From Gammaproteobacteria bacterium (GTDB lineage Bacteria > Pseudomonadota > Gammaproteobacteria > Pseudomonadales > Azotimanducaceae): a stretch of DNA of 39,949 nt. The stretch covers positions 1 through 39,949 of the forward strand of contig VXSY01000015.1 in the NCBI GenBank assembly GCA_009837725.1, given 5' to 3'. The first letter of the stretch is position 1, and each line of letters begins with the position of its first letter. Both the position numbers and the translations under genes were made by a program. Shown one piece after another: positions 1-8,632 of this stretch. The notes beneath the pieces were generated by a model. That model worked only from the letters and a program-made list of their open reading frames with translations, did no database searches and was not told the DNA's origin.

Positions 1-115
1 TAGGTGGGGGCTGGGGCCAGACGCCGAGCGCCAGCGAGGGGTTTGGCGGCGCTAGTGGCGCACGTGAGGGGCAGAGGCCCTTGCCCCGAACGGCACGGCG
101 CGTTTGCGCGGGCGA

Positions 116-1090
116 TTAACCTGCCACTAGCTCCTTCGACGGGAGGCCTGGGGTTTCTCGAACTAGGCGGGGGACCAGGTAGCCGGGGAGGCGGGCCGTC
201 AGTTCTTGGTGCAGGGCCGTTGCCTCCGTTTCGCCGACGTGGAAGTGGGCGGTGCCGGCGACGGCGTCGGGGAGGTGGAGGTAGTAGGGGAGAACGCCGG
301 CGGCGAATAGGCGCTCTGAGAGGCCGGCGAGGAGGTCTGCGTCGTTGTTGATGCCTTGCAGGACGACGCTCTGGTTCAGGAGGGTGAAGGGACGGAGGGC
401 TGCGAGCGCTGCGTCCACCTCGTCGTCGAGTTCGGCCGCGTGGTTGAAGTGGAGCACGATCACCACTTGCTGCGGCAGGCTGTGGAGCGCGTCGATGAGG
501 GCGTTGGTGACGCGCTTGGGAATGACCACGGGGAGTCTTGTGTGGATGCGCACGCGGCGAACGTGGTCGATGGCGGTGATTGCCTTGAGGAGCCGGGCTA
601 GGTGTGTGTCCCGGAGCATCAGGGGGTCGCCGCCGGAGAGGATTACTTCGCGCACGGAGGGGTCTTGGCGGATGGCATCCAAGGCGGGGAAGTGTTGCGC
701 TTGCCGGTGTTCGGCGTAGGGGAAGTGGCGGCGGAAGCAATAGCGGCAGTTCACGGCGCAGGCACCGGTGGTGATGAGGAGGACTCGGCCGGCGTATTTC
801 TGCAGCAGGCCGGCATCGGCCACGGCGGCGGATTCTTCGAGGGGGTCTTCCACGTAGCCCGGCACGGAATCCCACTCGAAGCTGCTTGGCAGCACTTGGC
901 GGAGGAGGGGGTCGCCCGGGTCGCCACGCTTCATGCGAGCGATGTAGGGGCGCGGAACGCGCAATGGGAACGGGCCCGCGGGCGCCGCCTTGACCTCCTC
1001 CTGCGAAACTCCGGCCAAGTGCAGTAACTCATGCAGATCGGTGATCGAACGAGCAAGCTCATCGCGCCACGCATGATCGGACCACGACAC
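116..1090 (-). CDS. epmB: EF-P beta-lysylation protein EpmB (lysine 2,3-aminomutase family radical SAM enzyme)
   Basis: Radical SAM enzyme of the KamA family. In this family EpmB makes (R)-beta-lysine, which EpmA attaches to elongation factor P. Numbering from the GTG at 1090, the 4Fe-4S/SAM cysteines are C111, C115 and C118 in CAVNCRYCF, followed by RRHF. The stretch LRVPRPYIARMKRGDPGDPLL and the end GYLVPRLVRE also fit EpmB. Length from this start is 324 residues, close to the roughly 340 of E. coli EpmB. The start is uncertain: the frame stays open to a TTG at 1324 and has an ATG at 1171, but residues upstream of 1090 are translated from two REP-like palindromes and do not resemble the family. 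No candidate start has a clear ribosome binding site. It is the last gene of the leftward cluster, downstream of pcm. No epmA or efp is in the window. Confidence 0.88.
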   Translation of the reverse strand: MSWSDHAWRDELARSITDLHELLHLAGVSQEEVKAAPAGPFPLRVPRPYIARMKRGDPGDPLLRQVLPSSFEWDSVPGYVEDPLEESAAVADAGLLQKYAGRVLLITTGACAVNCRYCFRRHFPYAEHRQAQHFPALDAIRQDPSVREVILSGGDPLMLRDTHLARLLKAITAIDHVRRVRIHTRLPVVIPKRVTNALIDALHSLPQQVVIVLHFNHAAELDDEVDAALAALRPFTLLNQSVVLQGINNDADLLAGLSERLFAAGVLPYYLHLPDAVAGTAHFHVGETEATALHQELTARLPGYLVPRLVRETPGLPSKELVAG

Positions 1091-1122
1091 GGAGGAGGGT
1101 GAGGTCGGGGGTCGCTCTGGAG

Positions 1123-1160
1123 GGAGGGCGTCCCGCCCTCCATCGCGCCCGGAGGGCGCG
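1123..1160. repeat. REP-like bipartite palindrome, copy 1a
   Basis: A perfect 8-bp palindrome (arm ggagggcg, 3-nt centre) at 1123-1141 is followed 2 nt later by a GC hairpin (arms cgcgccc/gggcgcg, loop gga) at 1144-1160. It forms an inverted pair with the copy at 1225-1261 and lies between pcm and the conserved part of epmB. Confidence 0.75.
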
Positions 1161-1224
1161 GCTTCTGGCATTGGGTCTTGAAGCGCTTGCGTCACGGGAT
1201 TGCCTTTGGCTGTCTCGATGCGTG

Positions 1225-1261
1225 CGCGCCTGGCGGCGCGATGGAGGGCGGGACGCCCTCC
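1225..1261. repeat. REP-like bipartite palindrome, copy 1b (inverted)
   Basis: A GC hairpin (cgcgcc, loop tggc, ggcgcg) at 1225-1240 is followed by the palindrome with arm ggagggcg at 1243-1261. The order is the mirror image of copy 1a, so the two copies make a head-to-head BIME-like pair. Confidence 0.75.
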
Positions 1262-1340
1262 GTCCGGAGAGTGCGGTGCAAGAACTTCGCCCAGAGAATG
1301 TGGTGCAAGGGCTTCCTCGGGCAAGTGTGTTGGGGCTGCT

Positions 1341-2051
1341 TCAATGGTCGCCCGTTAGTGGCACGAAGCGCACCGGCAGCACGTGGCGCATGGTGATTTC
1401 GCCGTCTTCGGCCTTCTCCACCACGGCCAGGTTTTGGTCGAAGTCGTTGCCGATGGGGAGGACCAGGCGACCGCCGGCGCGCAGTTGCTGCACCAGCTTT
1501 TCGGGCACGTCTTCGCCGACCGCGGTGACCATGATGGCGTCGAAGGGGGCGGCTTCCGGCCAGCCATACCAGCCGTCGCCGACTTTCACCTCCACGTTGT
1601 CGTAGCCGAGTCGCTTGAGGCGGGCGGTGGCGTCCTCGGCGAGTTCGGGGATGATCTCGATGGTGTGAACGGTGTCCACCACCTTGGCGAGCACCGCTGC
1701 CTGGTAGCCGGAGCCGGTGCCCACCTCCAGCACGCGGCTTTCGGCAGTGGGTTCGAGCAGGTGCGTCATCAGGGCGACGATGAAAGGCTGCGAGATGGTC
1801 TGGCCGTGGCCGATGGGGAGCGGGCGGTTCACATAGGCAACGGCGCGGGCGCCGTCCGGCACGAATTCCTCGCGGGGGACGGTTGCCATCGCTTCGAGCA
1901 CGGCGGGGTTGATGTGCGAGACCCGCGTGTAGCCGGCAGTGCGGCGCGTGTCGTCCCGGATCGCTTCTAGCATCTGTTGCATCGTTGCGGCCCCGGTGGT
2001 CGGTCCAAGCAAGAGGAGAGCGACGGCAAGCGTCACGAAGCGGCCGTCCAT
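1341..2051 (-). CDS. pcm: Protein-L-isoaspartate O-methyltransferase, probably exported
   Basis: PCMT/PIMT family enzyme. It methylates L-isoaspartyl residues with SAM to start repair of damaged proteins. Visible marks (236 residues) are the substrate-side motif GHGQTISQPFIVALM at about 81-95 and the SAM-binding motif VLEVGTGSGYQ at 107-117. The N-terminus is unusual: about residues 3-22 are hydrophobic (FVTLAVALLLLGPTTGAAT) and look like a signal peptide, so I infer a periplasmic enzyme rather than the usual cytosolic one. The ATG at 2051 is preferred because GAGGG lies just upstream and the previous gene ends 10 nt away. An upstream ATG at 2069 would overlap that gene by 8 nt. Confidence 0.9.
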   Translation of the reverse strand: MDGRFVTLAVALLLLGPTTGAATMQQMLEAIRDDTRRTAGYTRVSHINPAVLEAMATVPREEFVPDGARAVAYVNRPLPIGHGQTISQPFIVALMTHLLEPTAESRVLEVGTGSGYQAAVLAKVVDTVHTIEIIPELAEDATARLKRLGYDNVEVKVGDGWYGWPEAAPFDAIMVTAVGEDVPEKLVQQLRAGGRLVLPIGNDFDQNLAVVEKAEDGEITMRHVLPVRFVPLTGDH

Positions 2052-2061
2052 GCGCCCTCGG

Positions 2062-2748
2062 TCACACATCGAGGGCGGCCCGATCCTGCTCGATGTCGGG
2101 AATCGCCACCTCGGCCACCACCTGGCGCAGTTGGCGGTTAAGCTGGTCGATCTCTCGGATCAGGCGCGGATACCACGCGAGTTCGCCTCTGAGTCGTCCT
2201 TCGGCGTCGTAGAAGCCGCGGGTTTGGTCGCTCCGCAGCGGCTCGACGATTGCCACCGACAGTTCGCTTAGGCGCGCCACCCTTGCTCGCAGCATGTCGA
2301 GGGCTGGCAGCCCGGTGATGATGTTCCTCAGTATGCCGAAGTCCAGCGCCTCGAAGTTACGGCCGGCGAAGGCCGCAGTGAGGACGCTGGCGCGTTCGCC
2401 GTAGGCGCTCTGGTCGAGGTCGATGTGCGGCAGGTCGGGCTGGCCGCCTTCGTCGATCTCGGCAACTACCGCAAGATGGCGGTCGAGCTTCTCCCGTTCT
2501 GCGTCCAAGTGTGCCACCAGCGTTTTGAACTCCAGGATGAGGCTGTCGTAGTACTTGCCGCGCACCTCGCGCTCGCGCAGCTCTTCCTGATAGTCGGTGA
2601 CGAGGAAGCCGAGATAGACGCCGAGGAAAACCACGAACAGTTCGGCGGCGTAGTGGCCGAAACTCCTCATGCCGCCCGGACGGGCCCGGCGCTGGTCCAG
2701 TTCAGCTGCTGGCGCCGGCGGGTCCTGTGGCGTTGCAGGGTTTGCCAT
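2062..2748 (-). CDS. Hypothetical protein with one N-terminal membrane segment
   Basis: About 228 residues, family not recognised. A Pro/Ala-rich lead of about 30 residues is followed by one hydrophobic segment (AAELFVVFLGVYLGFLV) and then a mostly helical, charged domain that probably lies outside the membrane. The topology (short basic lead, one TM helix) suggests a single-pass inner-membrane protein. The ATG at 2748 has GGCGGGA upstream; an in-frame ATG 24 nt earlier lies inside the intergenic gap. It sits between the Sel1-like gene (27 nt away) and pcm (10 nt away), all in one direction, so co-transcription is likely. No function can be assigned. Confidence 0.75.
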   Translation of the reverse strand: MANPATPQDPPAPAAELDQRRARPGGMRSFGHYAAELFVVFLGVYLGFLVTDYQEELREREVRGKYYDSLILEFKTLVAHLDAEREKLDRHLAVVAEIDEGGQPDLPHIDLDQSAYGERASVLTAAFAGRNFEALDFGILRNIITGLPALDMLRARVARLSELSVAIVEPLRSDQTRGFYDAEGRLRGELAWYPRLIREIDQLNRQLRQVVAEVAIPDIEQDRAALDV

Positions 2749-2775
2749 CGTGTCCCGCCTTGGCGGCGGCACCGG

Positions 2776-3318
2776 TCAGTTGGCGCTGAATTCCGTGTAG
2801 TGCGCTGCGTCGATGAAGCGGCAGTGGAGCGCATCGCGGCCGCTGCCTTCAAGGCGATTGAAGGTGCAGCGCACCCGCGTTCGGTTGCCGTCGTAGGCGT
2901 CCCGGAACTGTTCCACCACCTGATTCAGCGTCGCGTGGTGCTGCTCTGGGATGGTGGCCATGACGTTCTCGTAGAGCTCGACGATGCCGGGGCGGCTCTC
3001 GCCCGACGCGGCGACGCCGAGCCAGCCGATGGCCTGGACGATGTCCTTTTCCGTGCTGCCGAGGCCGTTCAGGTAGATCGAGCCTAGCTGCGACTGCGCC
3101 TCCTTGAAACCGCGTTCCGCCGCCACCACGAGGTGAGGCATCGCTTGGTCGTACTCTTCCTCGAAGTAGTGCATCTCGCCCATGGTGATGGCGCCCCGAG
3201 TTTCGCGGATGATCTCCGCCGGAACGCGCTCAACCTCGCGGCGAGCCTCGCCGCACACTGCGGGAGCGGCGGTCGCAATCGCGGCCAGCGTTCCGGCAAG
3301 AATTCGCACGGCCTTCAT
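2776..3318 (-). CDS. Exported Sel1-repeat-like protein
   Basis: About 180 residues. A signal peptide is clear (MKAVRILAGTLAAIATAAPA, cleavage near residue 20-23). The middle part contains MPHLVVAAERGFKEAQSQLG and SIYLNGLGSTEKD, which match the Sel1/TPR-like pattern of an alpha-helical pair with conserved Ala, Gly and a tandem repeat spacing. Such repeats usually mediate protein-protein contacts in the periplasm. The ATG at 3318 has a strong GGGGAGA ribosome binding site; an in-frame ATG at 3351 lacks one. The C-terminal third contains two cysteines (CTF and CRF) that could form a disulfide. The partner is unknown. Confidence 0.75.
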   Translation of the reverse strand: MKAVRILAGTLAAIATAAPAVCGEARREVERVPAEIIRETRGAITMGEMHYFEEEYDQAMPHLVVAAERGFKEAQSQLGSIYLNGLGSTEKDIVQAIGWLGVAASGESRPGIVELYENVMATIPEQHHATLNQVVEQFRDAYDGNRTRVRCTFNRLEGSGRDALHCRFIDAAHYTEFSAN

Positions 3319-3432
3319 CGTTCTCCCCTTGGAAGCGCGCGAGCAATGCATGCCATCTTACTCCCCCCCACGCCGGTGACAACGCGGGATGGGATGAAGG
3401 GCCACAGGGACGCGCTACAGGCGCGGCAGCAT

Positions 3433-4356
3433 CTACTCTTCGGTGGGCTCTGGGGCATCATCGGTGGCCGCGGCCTCCTCCGGTTCCGGCATGAGGTCGG
3501 CCAGGGTCACGTTCATGCGCTCGGCGATGTAGGAGGCGACCTCGAATTGGCCGGCGATGCGGTCGCTGGTCGCGATGTAGTCGTCGTCCTGCTGGTAGAG
3601 GGTGAGTTCCTGCATGCCGTCGTCGTCGGTTAGCTGGAACCTCGCTGTCACCGGTTCAGGAAGGTCGCCGTCGAAGGTGCTGGTGACGTTTAGGCCCGTG
3701 AACCTGCCGACGAAGGTTCGCACTTCCTCCGCGTCCAGGGTGGCATCGCCCGCTTCCCACACATCATCGTCCGTGCGCGTGAGGGTGAAGCCCTCCTCGC
3801 CGGTGCGCTCGATGCGGGAGAGCGTGCCCTGAGGGCGGAGCAGCGAACGCTCCAGCCAGTCGCCTGCCTTCACACCGGCCTCGTAGTTGGAGAAGTCGAT
3901 GGAGTACACGTCGCCGCCTTCCGCATGGCGGGCATGAACGCGGCGATAGCCCGGGGAGGTGCCGAGGAAGATATCGGCGAGGTCGTCATCGCCAGCGCCG
4001 ACGCGGATGCGGCGTTGGTGGCTGTCCTCGGTTACCTCGAATCGCTCCGCCGTCGCGTCGCTCGTGGCCACCGGCCAGCCGCCGGTTGCGTCCGCGAGCT
4101 TGTCCAGCATCTCGGTCACCTTGGAATCGTCTGCCGGCAAGCCGCCTTCGAGGGTCCATTGTTCGCCCTCGCGGGCAAGGCGGACGGAGCCGCCCTGGTT
4201 GCTCACTTCCAACGCATCGGCTGCATTCGCATCGAACGAGAGGAACGGATCCGGCTCGCGCACGCCGCCAGCCTGCGCCGCCAAGATCACGGCCACGATC
4301 AGGAGTTGTGCAGCCAGCAGCCCGCCGAGGATGGCTGGTGTGGGTTTCAGGTTCAT
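3433..4356 (-). CDS. DUF4340 domain protein, membrane-anchored
   Basis: 307 residues. One N-terminal membrane helix (PAILGGLLAAQLLIVAVILA) precedes a mostly beta domain with repeated ...VRLAREGEQWTLEGG... units, as in DUF4340 proteins. The acidic, Pro/Glu/Ala-rich tail is probably disordered. The start is fixed by GAGGAGG upstream of the ATG at 4356 and by an ATGA overlap with the stop of the fused permease gene, which indicates translational coupling. In the DUF4340 family this gene commonly follows a GldG-like ABC component, as here, so it is inferred to be an accessory subunit of that transporter. The substrate is unknown. Confidence 0.85.
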   Translation of the reverse strand: MNLKPTPAILGGLLAAQLLIVAVILAAQAGGVREPDPFLSFDANAADALEVSNQGGSVRLAREGEQWTLEGGLPADDSKVTEMLDKLADATGGWPVATSDATAERFEVTEDSHQRRIRVGAGDDDLADIFLGTSPGYRRVHARHAEGGDVYSIDFSNYEAGVKAGDWLERSLLRPQGTLSRIERTGEEGFTLTRTDDDVWEAGDATLDAEEVRTFVGRFTGLNVTSTFDGDLPEPVTARFQLTDDDGMQELTLYQQDDDYIATSDRIAGQFEVASYIAERMNVTLADLMPEPEEAAATDDAPEPTEE

Positions 4357-7300
4357 GCTGCCTCCTCGGGTTGGTTGGCGCTTGCGTCGTCGAGCCAGCC
4401 CGCAAAGCGTTTGCGTACCGCCTGCCGCCGCTGTCGGGCGATGAGGAATACCGCGCCGACGCCCACCAGCGCCAAGAGATAGTTGACGTATTCCCACGTA
4501 CGCTGATCGTCCTCGCCCATGGGCGGCAGGGTGCGGTTGAAATGGCCGCGACTGCGGATGGAGAGCAGCGATTGCTCCTCCACCGCCCAGTCCGCGACGT
4601 TGGCAAGCATCTCGATCGAGTTGGCATAGATGGTGCCGTCGGCGGAGCCGATCAGGCGGATGTTCTGATCCGAAACGAAGGTGCTCGAGCCGATCAGGAT
4701 GAGCCGAGCGGACTCCGGCGAACGCTCGATCACGGCGCCGATTTCGCCGATGCCTTCGGTTTCGGCGGCCTCGCCTTCCTCGCCTTGCTCCGTTTCCTGG
4801 TCGTGGTCATGGTCGAGGCCAAGGTCCGCAAGCTCGTCGATGGCTTCGATGTCGCTCTCGGGTTCGCTCGTGGTCTCGCTCTCGTCCGCCTCTGCAGCCT
4901 CTGCTGCGGCGTCGCGCGCCTGCTCGAACATGGGCGACTCGTCAAAGAACGAGTCGAACCGCCCTTCCACCAGCACAGCCAGCACGTTGCTGCCGGCGGT
5001 GCCGACGGGCGTGTAGGTCACCTCTCCTTCGAGGTCGAGCTTCGGCATGATGTCGGTGTCGGTGGAACGCCAGCTTGCCGGCGAGCTTTGCAGCAACGTC
5101 GTCACCGCGCGCGCGGCGTTGGCGTCCGCGTCCACATCCACGGGCGAGGCCCACGTCATGGTCAGTTGCGGCACGCCGCTGGTGATGGCGCTGTCGGCGT
5201 TGAGCCCTTCGTCGCGCACGTCGACGAAGTATGGGTAGTCCTGCATCTGCACGTCCTGGAAGCGGAATCCACCGACCTCGCGGATCACCGGCAGGGGGAA
5301 AGCGGCGTTTTGCGGGTCCATCACGAACGATTTGTCCAAGGTGAGGCCGTGGTGTGCCAGCCACTCGTCAAGCCCGGTGTTGTTCGGCGTTGCGTAGAGG
5401 GAATCCTGGGCGTAGGTGGCGTTGAAGCTCGAAGCCGCCAGCACCACCGTTCCCCCGCGCATCAGGAACTGGTCGATGGCGAACACCGATTGCTCGTCCA
5501 GCGATTTCGGGTCCACCACGAACAGCACTTCCGCCGCCGCCGGAGGCTCGCCCCCGGACAGGCTCGCCGTCTCGAGGTCGAAGTCGGCGCCGAGGACGTC
5601 GCGGAGGGAAGCGTATTGGTTCCCCGGTGGCTGCGGCATTTGCTGCGCCATGTACGGCGGCGGCGCTTCCGGTGCGGAAAGGGCAACCGTCTTCAAGAGG
5701 CCCGCCGCGAAGCGCTTGAGTCCCTCCTCGATGCCGCGCTTGAGGCCGTCGGCGTCAAACGACTCGGGGATGGGCATCTGTACCACCGTCTCGCCATCGG
5801 TGAGCGTGAGATAGAAGTAGAAGGTGTTGGCATCGAACAGGCTCGCCGCCATGGGGCGGAAGCCGTAGTTCTCGGCGATCTCTAGCGCGACCGAACCATC
5901 GCCAGCGTCGGGGTCCACCATCTGCACCGCCAGCTTGCCGTCCGACTCGGCCTGAAGCTCCGCGAGCACGGCGTCGAGATCGACCCGCAAGTCGGCAAGC
6001 GCCTCCGGCAACTGCGCCAGCGGCGAGAGATAGCCGACAAAGGTGACGTTGTCGCTGACGCTGTCGAATACACTGCCGCCGCCCTGAAAGCCGAACAGCA
6101 CCTTCTTGATGCTGCGGGTGATGTCGTACTCGGGGTTGCGAAGCTGCACGTCGAGGTCTGCCTCGCCCCGAACCTTGACGTCGATCAGTTCACGAAAGCC
6201 GAGCACTTCGTATTCGTCGCCGTATTGGATGAGCACGTCGAAGTAGGAGTTCACGAGGCTCGCCTGATAGCGGTCTGCCACCTGGAACGGCACCGGGCGA
6301 ATGCCGTACTTGGTGTTGGCCTCGTCCTCGATTTCCGGATCGTCCGCCGGATCGACCAACTCGAGGCGCACCTGGCCGTCGCCGGCCACCTCGTATTCCG
6401 CCAGCAAGTCCCTGAGCTGCGGCGCCAGGGGCGCGAGCAGCGGATGGGTCTTCTCGCTGAAGTAACCGCGGATGAGCAGCGGCTCGCGCAGTTGCCTGAG
6501 ATAGCCGTGGGTGGCGTCGGAAATCGAGTATTGGTTGCCTTGGGTCACGTCCCAGCGCAGGAAGTTGACGTGGTGCAGCCAAACGTTGGAGACGATGAGG
6601 TTGGCGGCGAGAAGTCCGAAGACGGCAAGGCCCCTTCGGTGTCGCTGGCGTGCCTGCATCGACGCGCCGTCCCTCGGCCACGCCCAGCCAAGCCGCTGAA
6701 CCACGTTGACATTGCGTGCCAAGACGATGGCGGTGAGCGAGGCGTAGAACCACAGATCGCGCAAGTCGAGCACGCCCCGAGTGATGGACTCGAACCTCGA
6801 ACCGGCGCCGACGCTGCGCAGGGCGTCCGCCACGCCGCCGGTGAAGAGGTCGGTTAAGAGCGGGTGACCCACCATGTAGAACGCGCCGCATAGCAGCACC
6901 GAGAGGATCAGCGAGACGATTTGGTTGTCGCTGCGCGCACTTTGGAAGAGGCCAATCGCAAGATAGGTGGCGCCGAGGAAGCTCGCTGCCAGATAGCCCG
7001 AGATCACGGGGCCCCAGTCGAGGTCGCCCAAGAGCGCGACGGTAACGGGCAGGGGCAGGGTCAGCGCGAGAGCGATGCCGAGCAGGACGAGACATGCGAG
7101 GAACTTGCCAATCACGAACTGCGGCACCGACGCCGGCATCGTGACAACGAACTCCAGCGTGCCGCTCCGCCGCTCCTCGCTCCACATCCGCATCGTCAAC
7201 GCCGAGCAGAGGAAGATGAGCAGCACCGGCAGCCACTCGAACATGGGCCGCACGTCCGTGATGTTGCGGGCGAAGAAGGTCTCGCCCCAGAAGAAGGCGA

Positions 7301-7436
7301 ACAGCGTCACGCCCAGGAAGGCGAGCAGGAAAAGATAGCCGATGGGCGAGGAGAAGAAGAGCCCGAGCTCCTTGAAGGCGATGCGCCGCGTGGTGGGCCA
7401 GAAGGGCGGCGTGGCGGGGAACACGTCAGGCTGCAT
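4353..7436 (-). CDS. ABC-2 permease fused to GldG-like ABC-associated domain
   Basis: 1027 residues. Residues about 1-260 form an ABC-2 type permease with six hydrophobic segments, including the motif MRMWSEERRSGTLEFVVTMP typical of GldF-like permeases. After a linker comes a TM helix (LAVFGLLAANLIVSNVWL) and a GldG-like domain (the 'Gldg' ABC-associated family) that lies outside the membrane, then a very acidic stretch (DESETTSEPESD...DHDHD) and a last TM helix (YVNYLLALVGVGAVFLIA) with a basic tail. GldF and GldG are usually separate genes, so this is a fusion. The ATG at 7436 has GGAGG upstream; the gene overlaps the ATPase gene by 11 nt and the DUF4340 gene by 4 nt. In Bacteroidota these proteins serve gliding; in Proteobacteria the role is not known. 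Confidence 0.88.
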   Translation of the reverse strand: MQPDVFPATPPFWPTTRRIAFKELGLFFSSPIGYLFLLAFLGVTLFAFFWGETFFARNITDVRPMFEWLPVLLIFLCSALTMRMWSEERRSGTLEFVVTMPASVPQFVIGKFLACLVLLGIALALTLPLPVTVALLGDLDWGPVISGYLAASFLGATYLAIGLFQSARSDNQIVSLILSVLLCGAFYMVGHPLLTDLFTGGVADALRSVGAGSRFESITRGVLDLRDLWFYASLTAIVLARNVNVVQRLGWAWPRDGASMQARQRHRRGLAVFGLLAANLIVSNVWLHHVNFLRWDVTQGNQYSISDATHGYLRQLREPLLIRGYFSEKTHPLLAPLAPQLRDLLAEYEVAGDGQVRLELVDPADDPEIEDEANTKYGIRPVPFQVADRYQASLVNSYFDVLIQYGDEYEVLGFRELIDVKVRGEADLDVQLRNPEYDITRSIKKVLFGFQGGGSVFDSVSDNVTFVGYLSPLAQLPEALADLRVDLDAVLAELQAESDGKLAVQMVDPDAGDGSVALEIAENYGFRPMAASLFDANTFYFYLTLTDGETVVQMPIPESFDADGLKRGIEEGLKRFAAGLLKTVALSAPEAPPPYMAQQMPQPPGNQYASLRDVLGADFDLETASLSGGEPPAAAEVLFVVDPKSLDEQSVFAIDQFLMRGGTVVLAASSFNATYAQDSLYATPNNTGLDEWLAHHGLTLDKSFVMDPQNAAFPLPVIREVGGFRFQDVQMQDYPYFVDVRDEGLNADSAITSGVPQLTMTWASPVDVDADANAARAVTTLLQSSPASWRSTDTDIMPKLDLEGEVTYTPVGTAGSNVLAVLVEGRFDSFFDESPMFEQARDAAAEAAEADESETTSEPESDIEAIDELADLGLDHDHDQETEQGEEGEAAETEGIGEIGAVIERSPESARLILIGSSTFVSDQNIRLIGSADGTIYANSIEMLANVADWAVEEQSLLSIRSRGHFNRTLPPMGEDDQRTWEYVNYLLALVGVGAVFLIARQRRQAVRKRFAGWLDDASANQPEEAA

Positions 7437-8331
7437 GGGGAACCTCCTCGCTGGCCTCGCGGAAGATCGCCTCCAGGTCCCGCACGGCGGGATGCAGGGC
7501 GTGAACCGCGACGTCGCCGGCGACCAGGCGCTTCGCCACCTCTGCCCGCTCATCGGCGCCGCCGGCGGCAAGATGCAGCAGCAGGGCGCCGTCGTCGACG
7601 GTCACGTCGGCGATGCCATCGAGGGCGCGGGCGACGTGACCCAGTTCGGCATCGGTTTCGAGCCGCAGGCGGCCGCTTTCCTGCAATGCATCGAGGCGCT
7701 CGTCCACCGCCAGCCGGCCGTTCGAGAGGATCATCACGCGATCGCAGATGGCGTTCACCTCTTGCATGATGTGCGTCGAGAGGATCACCGTCGCGTTCTC
7801 GGCAAGGCTCTGGATCAGCTGCCGCATCTGTTGGGTTTGCGACGGATCGAGGCCATTGGTGGGCTCGTCCAGGATCAGGATGCCAGGCTCGTGGACGATG
7901 GCCTGCGCCACGCCCACACGCTGGCGAAAGCCCCGCGAAAGCGTGCCGATAACGTCGGTGGCGCGACCGAGCAGGTCCGTGGCGGCGAGAGCCCGGCGTA
8001 TGGCCGCCGGACGCTCCGTCACGTTGCGCAAGGTGGTCACGTAGTCGAGGTAGTCGACGACGGTCATTTCCGGATAGAGCGGCAACGTCTCCGGCAGATA
8101 GCCAAGATTCGCCTGCACCCGCTTGGGTTCGGCGGCCACGTCCACCCCGTCGATGGTGACGCTGCCATCGCTCGGCTCCAGGAACCCCGTGAGCATCTTC
8201 ATGATCGTGGACTTGCCAGCCCCGTTGTGGCCCAAGAGCCCCACAATCTCCGCGCGATCGATCTCGAAGCTCACGGAATCCACCGCCAGCGTCTCACCGT
8301 ATCGCCGCGTGAGTCCTTCGGTGCGAATCAC
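7426..8331 (-). CDS. ABC transporter ATP-binding protein (GldA-like)
   Basis: 301 residues. Walker A is GHNGAGKST at 34-42, the Q-loop region contains GYLPETLPLYPEMTV, the signature is a variant (LSRGFRQR instead of LSGGQ), Walker B plus D-loop is ILILDEPTNGLD, and the switch His is in ILSTH. The C-terminal third, with a Glu/Ala-rich accessory region, fits the GldA/NatA-type ATPases that pair with ABC-2 permeases. The GTG start at 8331 follows GGGAGGAG with a good spacing. It is first in the minus-strand operon ATPase, permease-GldG, DUF4340, so it should energise that exporter or membrane-remodelling complex. Confidence 0.93.
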   Translation of the reverse strand: MIRTEGLTRRYGETLAVDSVSFEIDRAEIVGLLGHNGAGKSTIMKMLTGFLEPSDGSVTIDGVDVAAEPKRVQANLGYLPETLPLYPEMTVVDYLDYVTTLRNVTERPAAIRRALAATDLLGRATDVIGTLSRGFRQRVGVAQAIVHEPGILILDEPTNGLDPSQTQQMRQLIQSLAENATVILSTHIMQEVNAICDRVMILSNGRLAVDERLDALQESGRLRLETDAELGHVARALDGIADVTVDDGALLLHLAAGGADERAEVAKRLVAGDVAVHALHPAVRDLEAIFREASEEVPHAA

Positions 8332-8632
8332 GTCTCGTAACTCCTCCCTTTTTCATCCGCTCCGCCAAAGGAGCGCCGCGCTCGTTTTCGAGCGGCGCGT
8401 AATGTAGCCGGGCATCGCGCACGTTTCTAGCCCCATGTGATTGTGCCGCCTAATTCCCTGCGACGTGGACCAGAAGATGCGTCGCGGCTTGGCCGTCAAG
8501 CCAGCCGTCGCGAAGGAAGTTGGCTGAGTCGTTCGCGGTGCGGCCAGCATCCCACGCGACCGCCAAGACGCCGGGCCAAGGAGCGCGTATGCTTCCCGCG
8601 AAGCCACCAGAAGAGCAGGTGCGAAGAAACGG
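8332..8632. other. Intergenic region between divergent genes
   Basis: Holds the start regions of the ABC ATPase (leftward) and the C5 methyltransferase (rightward). A bulged hairpin lies at 8373-8398: gcgcc pairs with ggcgc and gctcg with cgagc around a tttt loop, with a 2-nt bulge. No convincing gene or clear sigma-70 box was seen in the rest. It marks the left edge of the AT-richer island. Confidence 0.4.

Noticed and set aside
4086-5885. Long plus-strand frame antisense to the permease-GldG gene
   Set aside because: GC-rich antisense frame with arginine/histidine bias and no motif; the minus-strand gene is clear.
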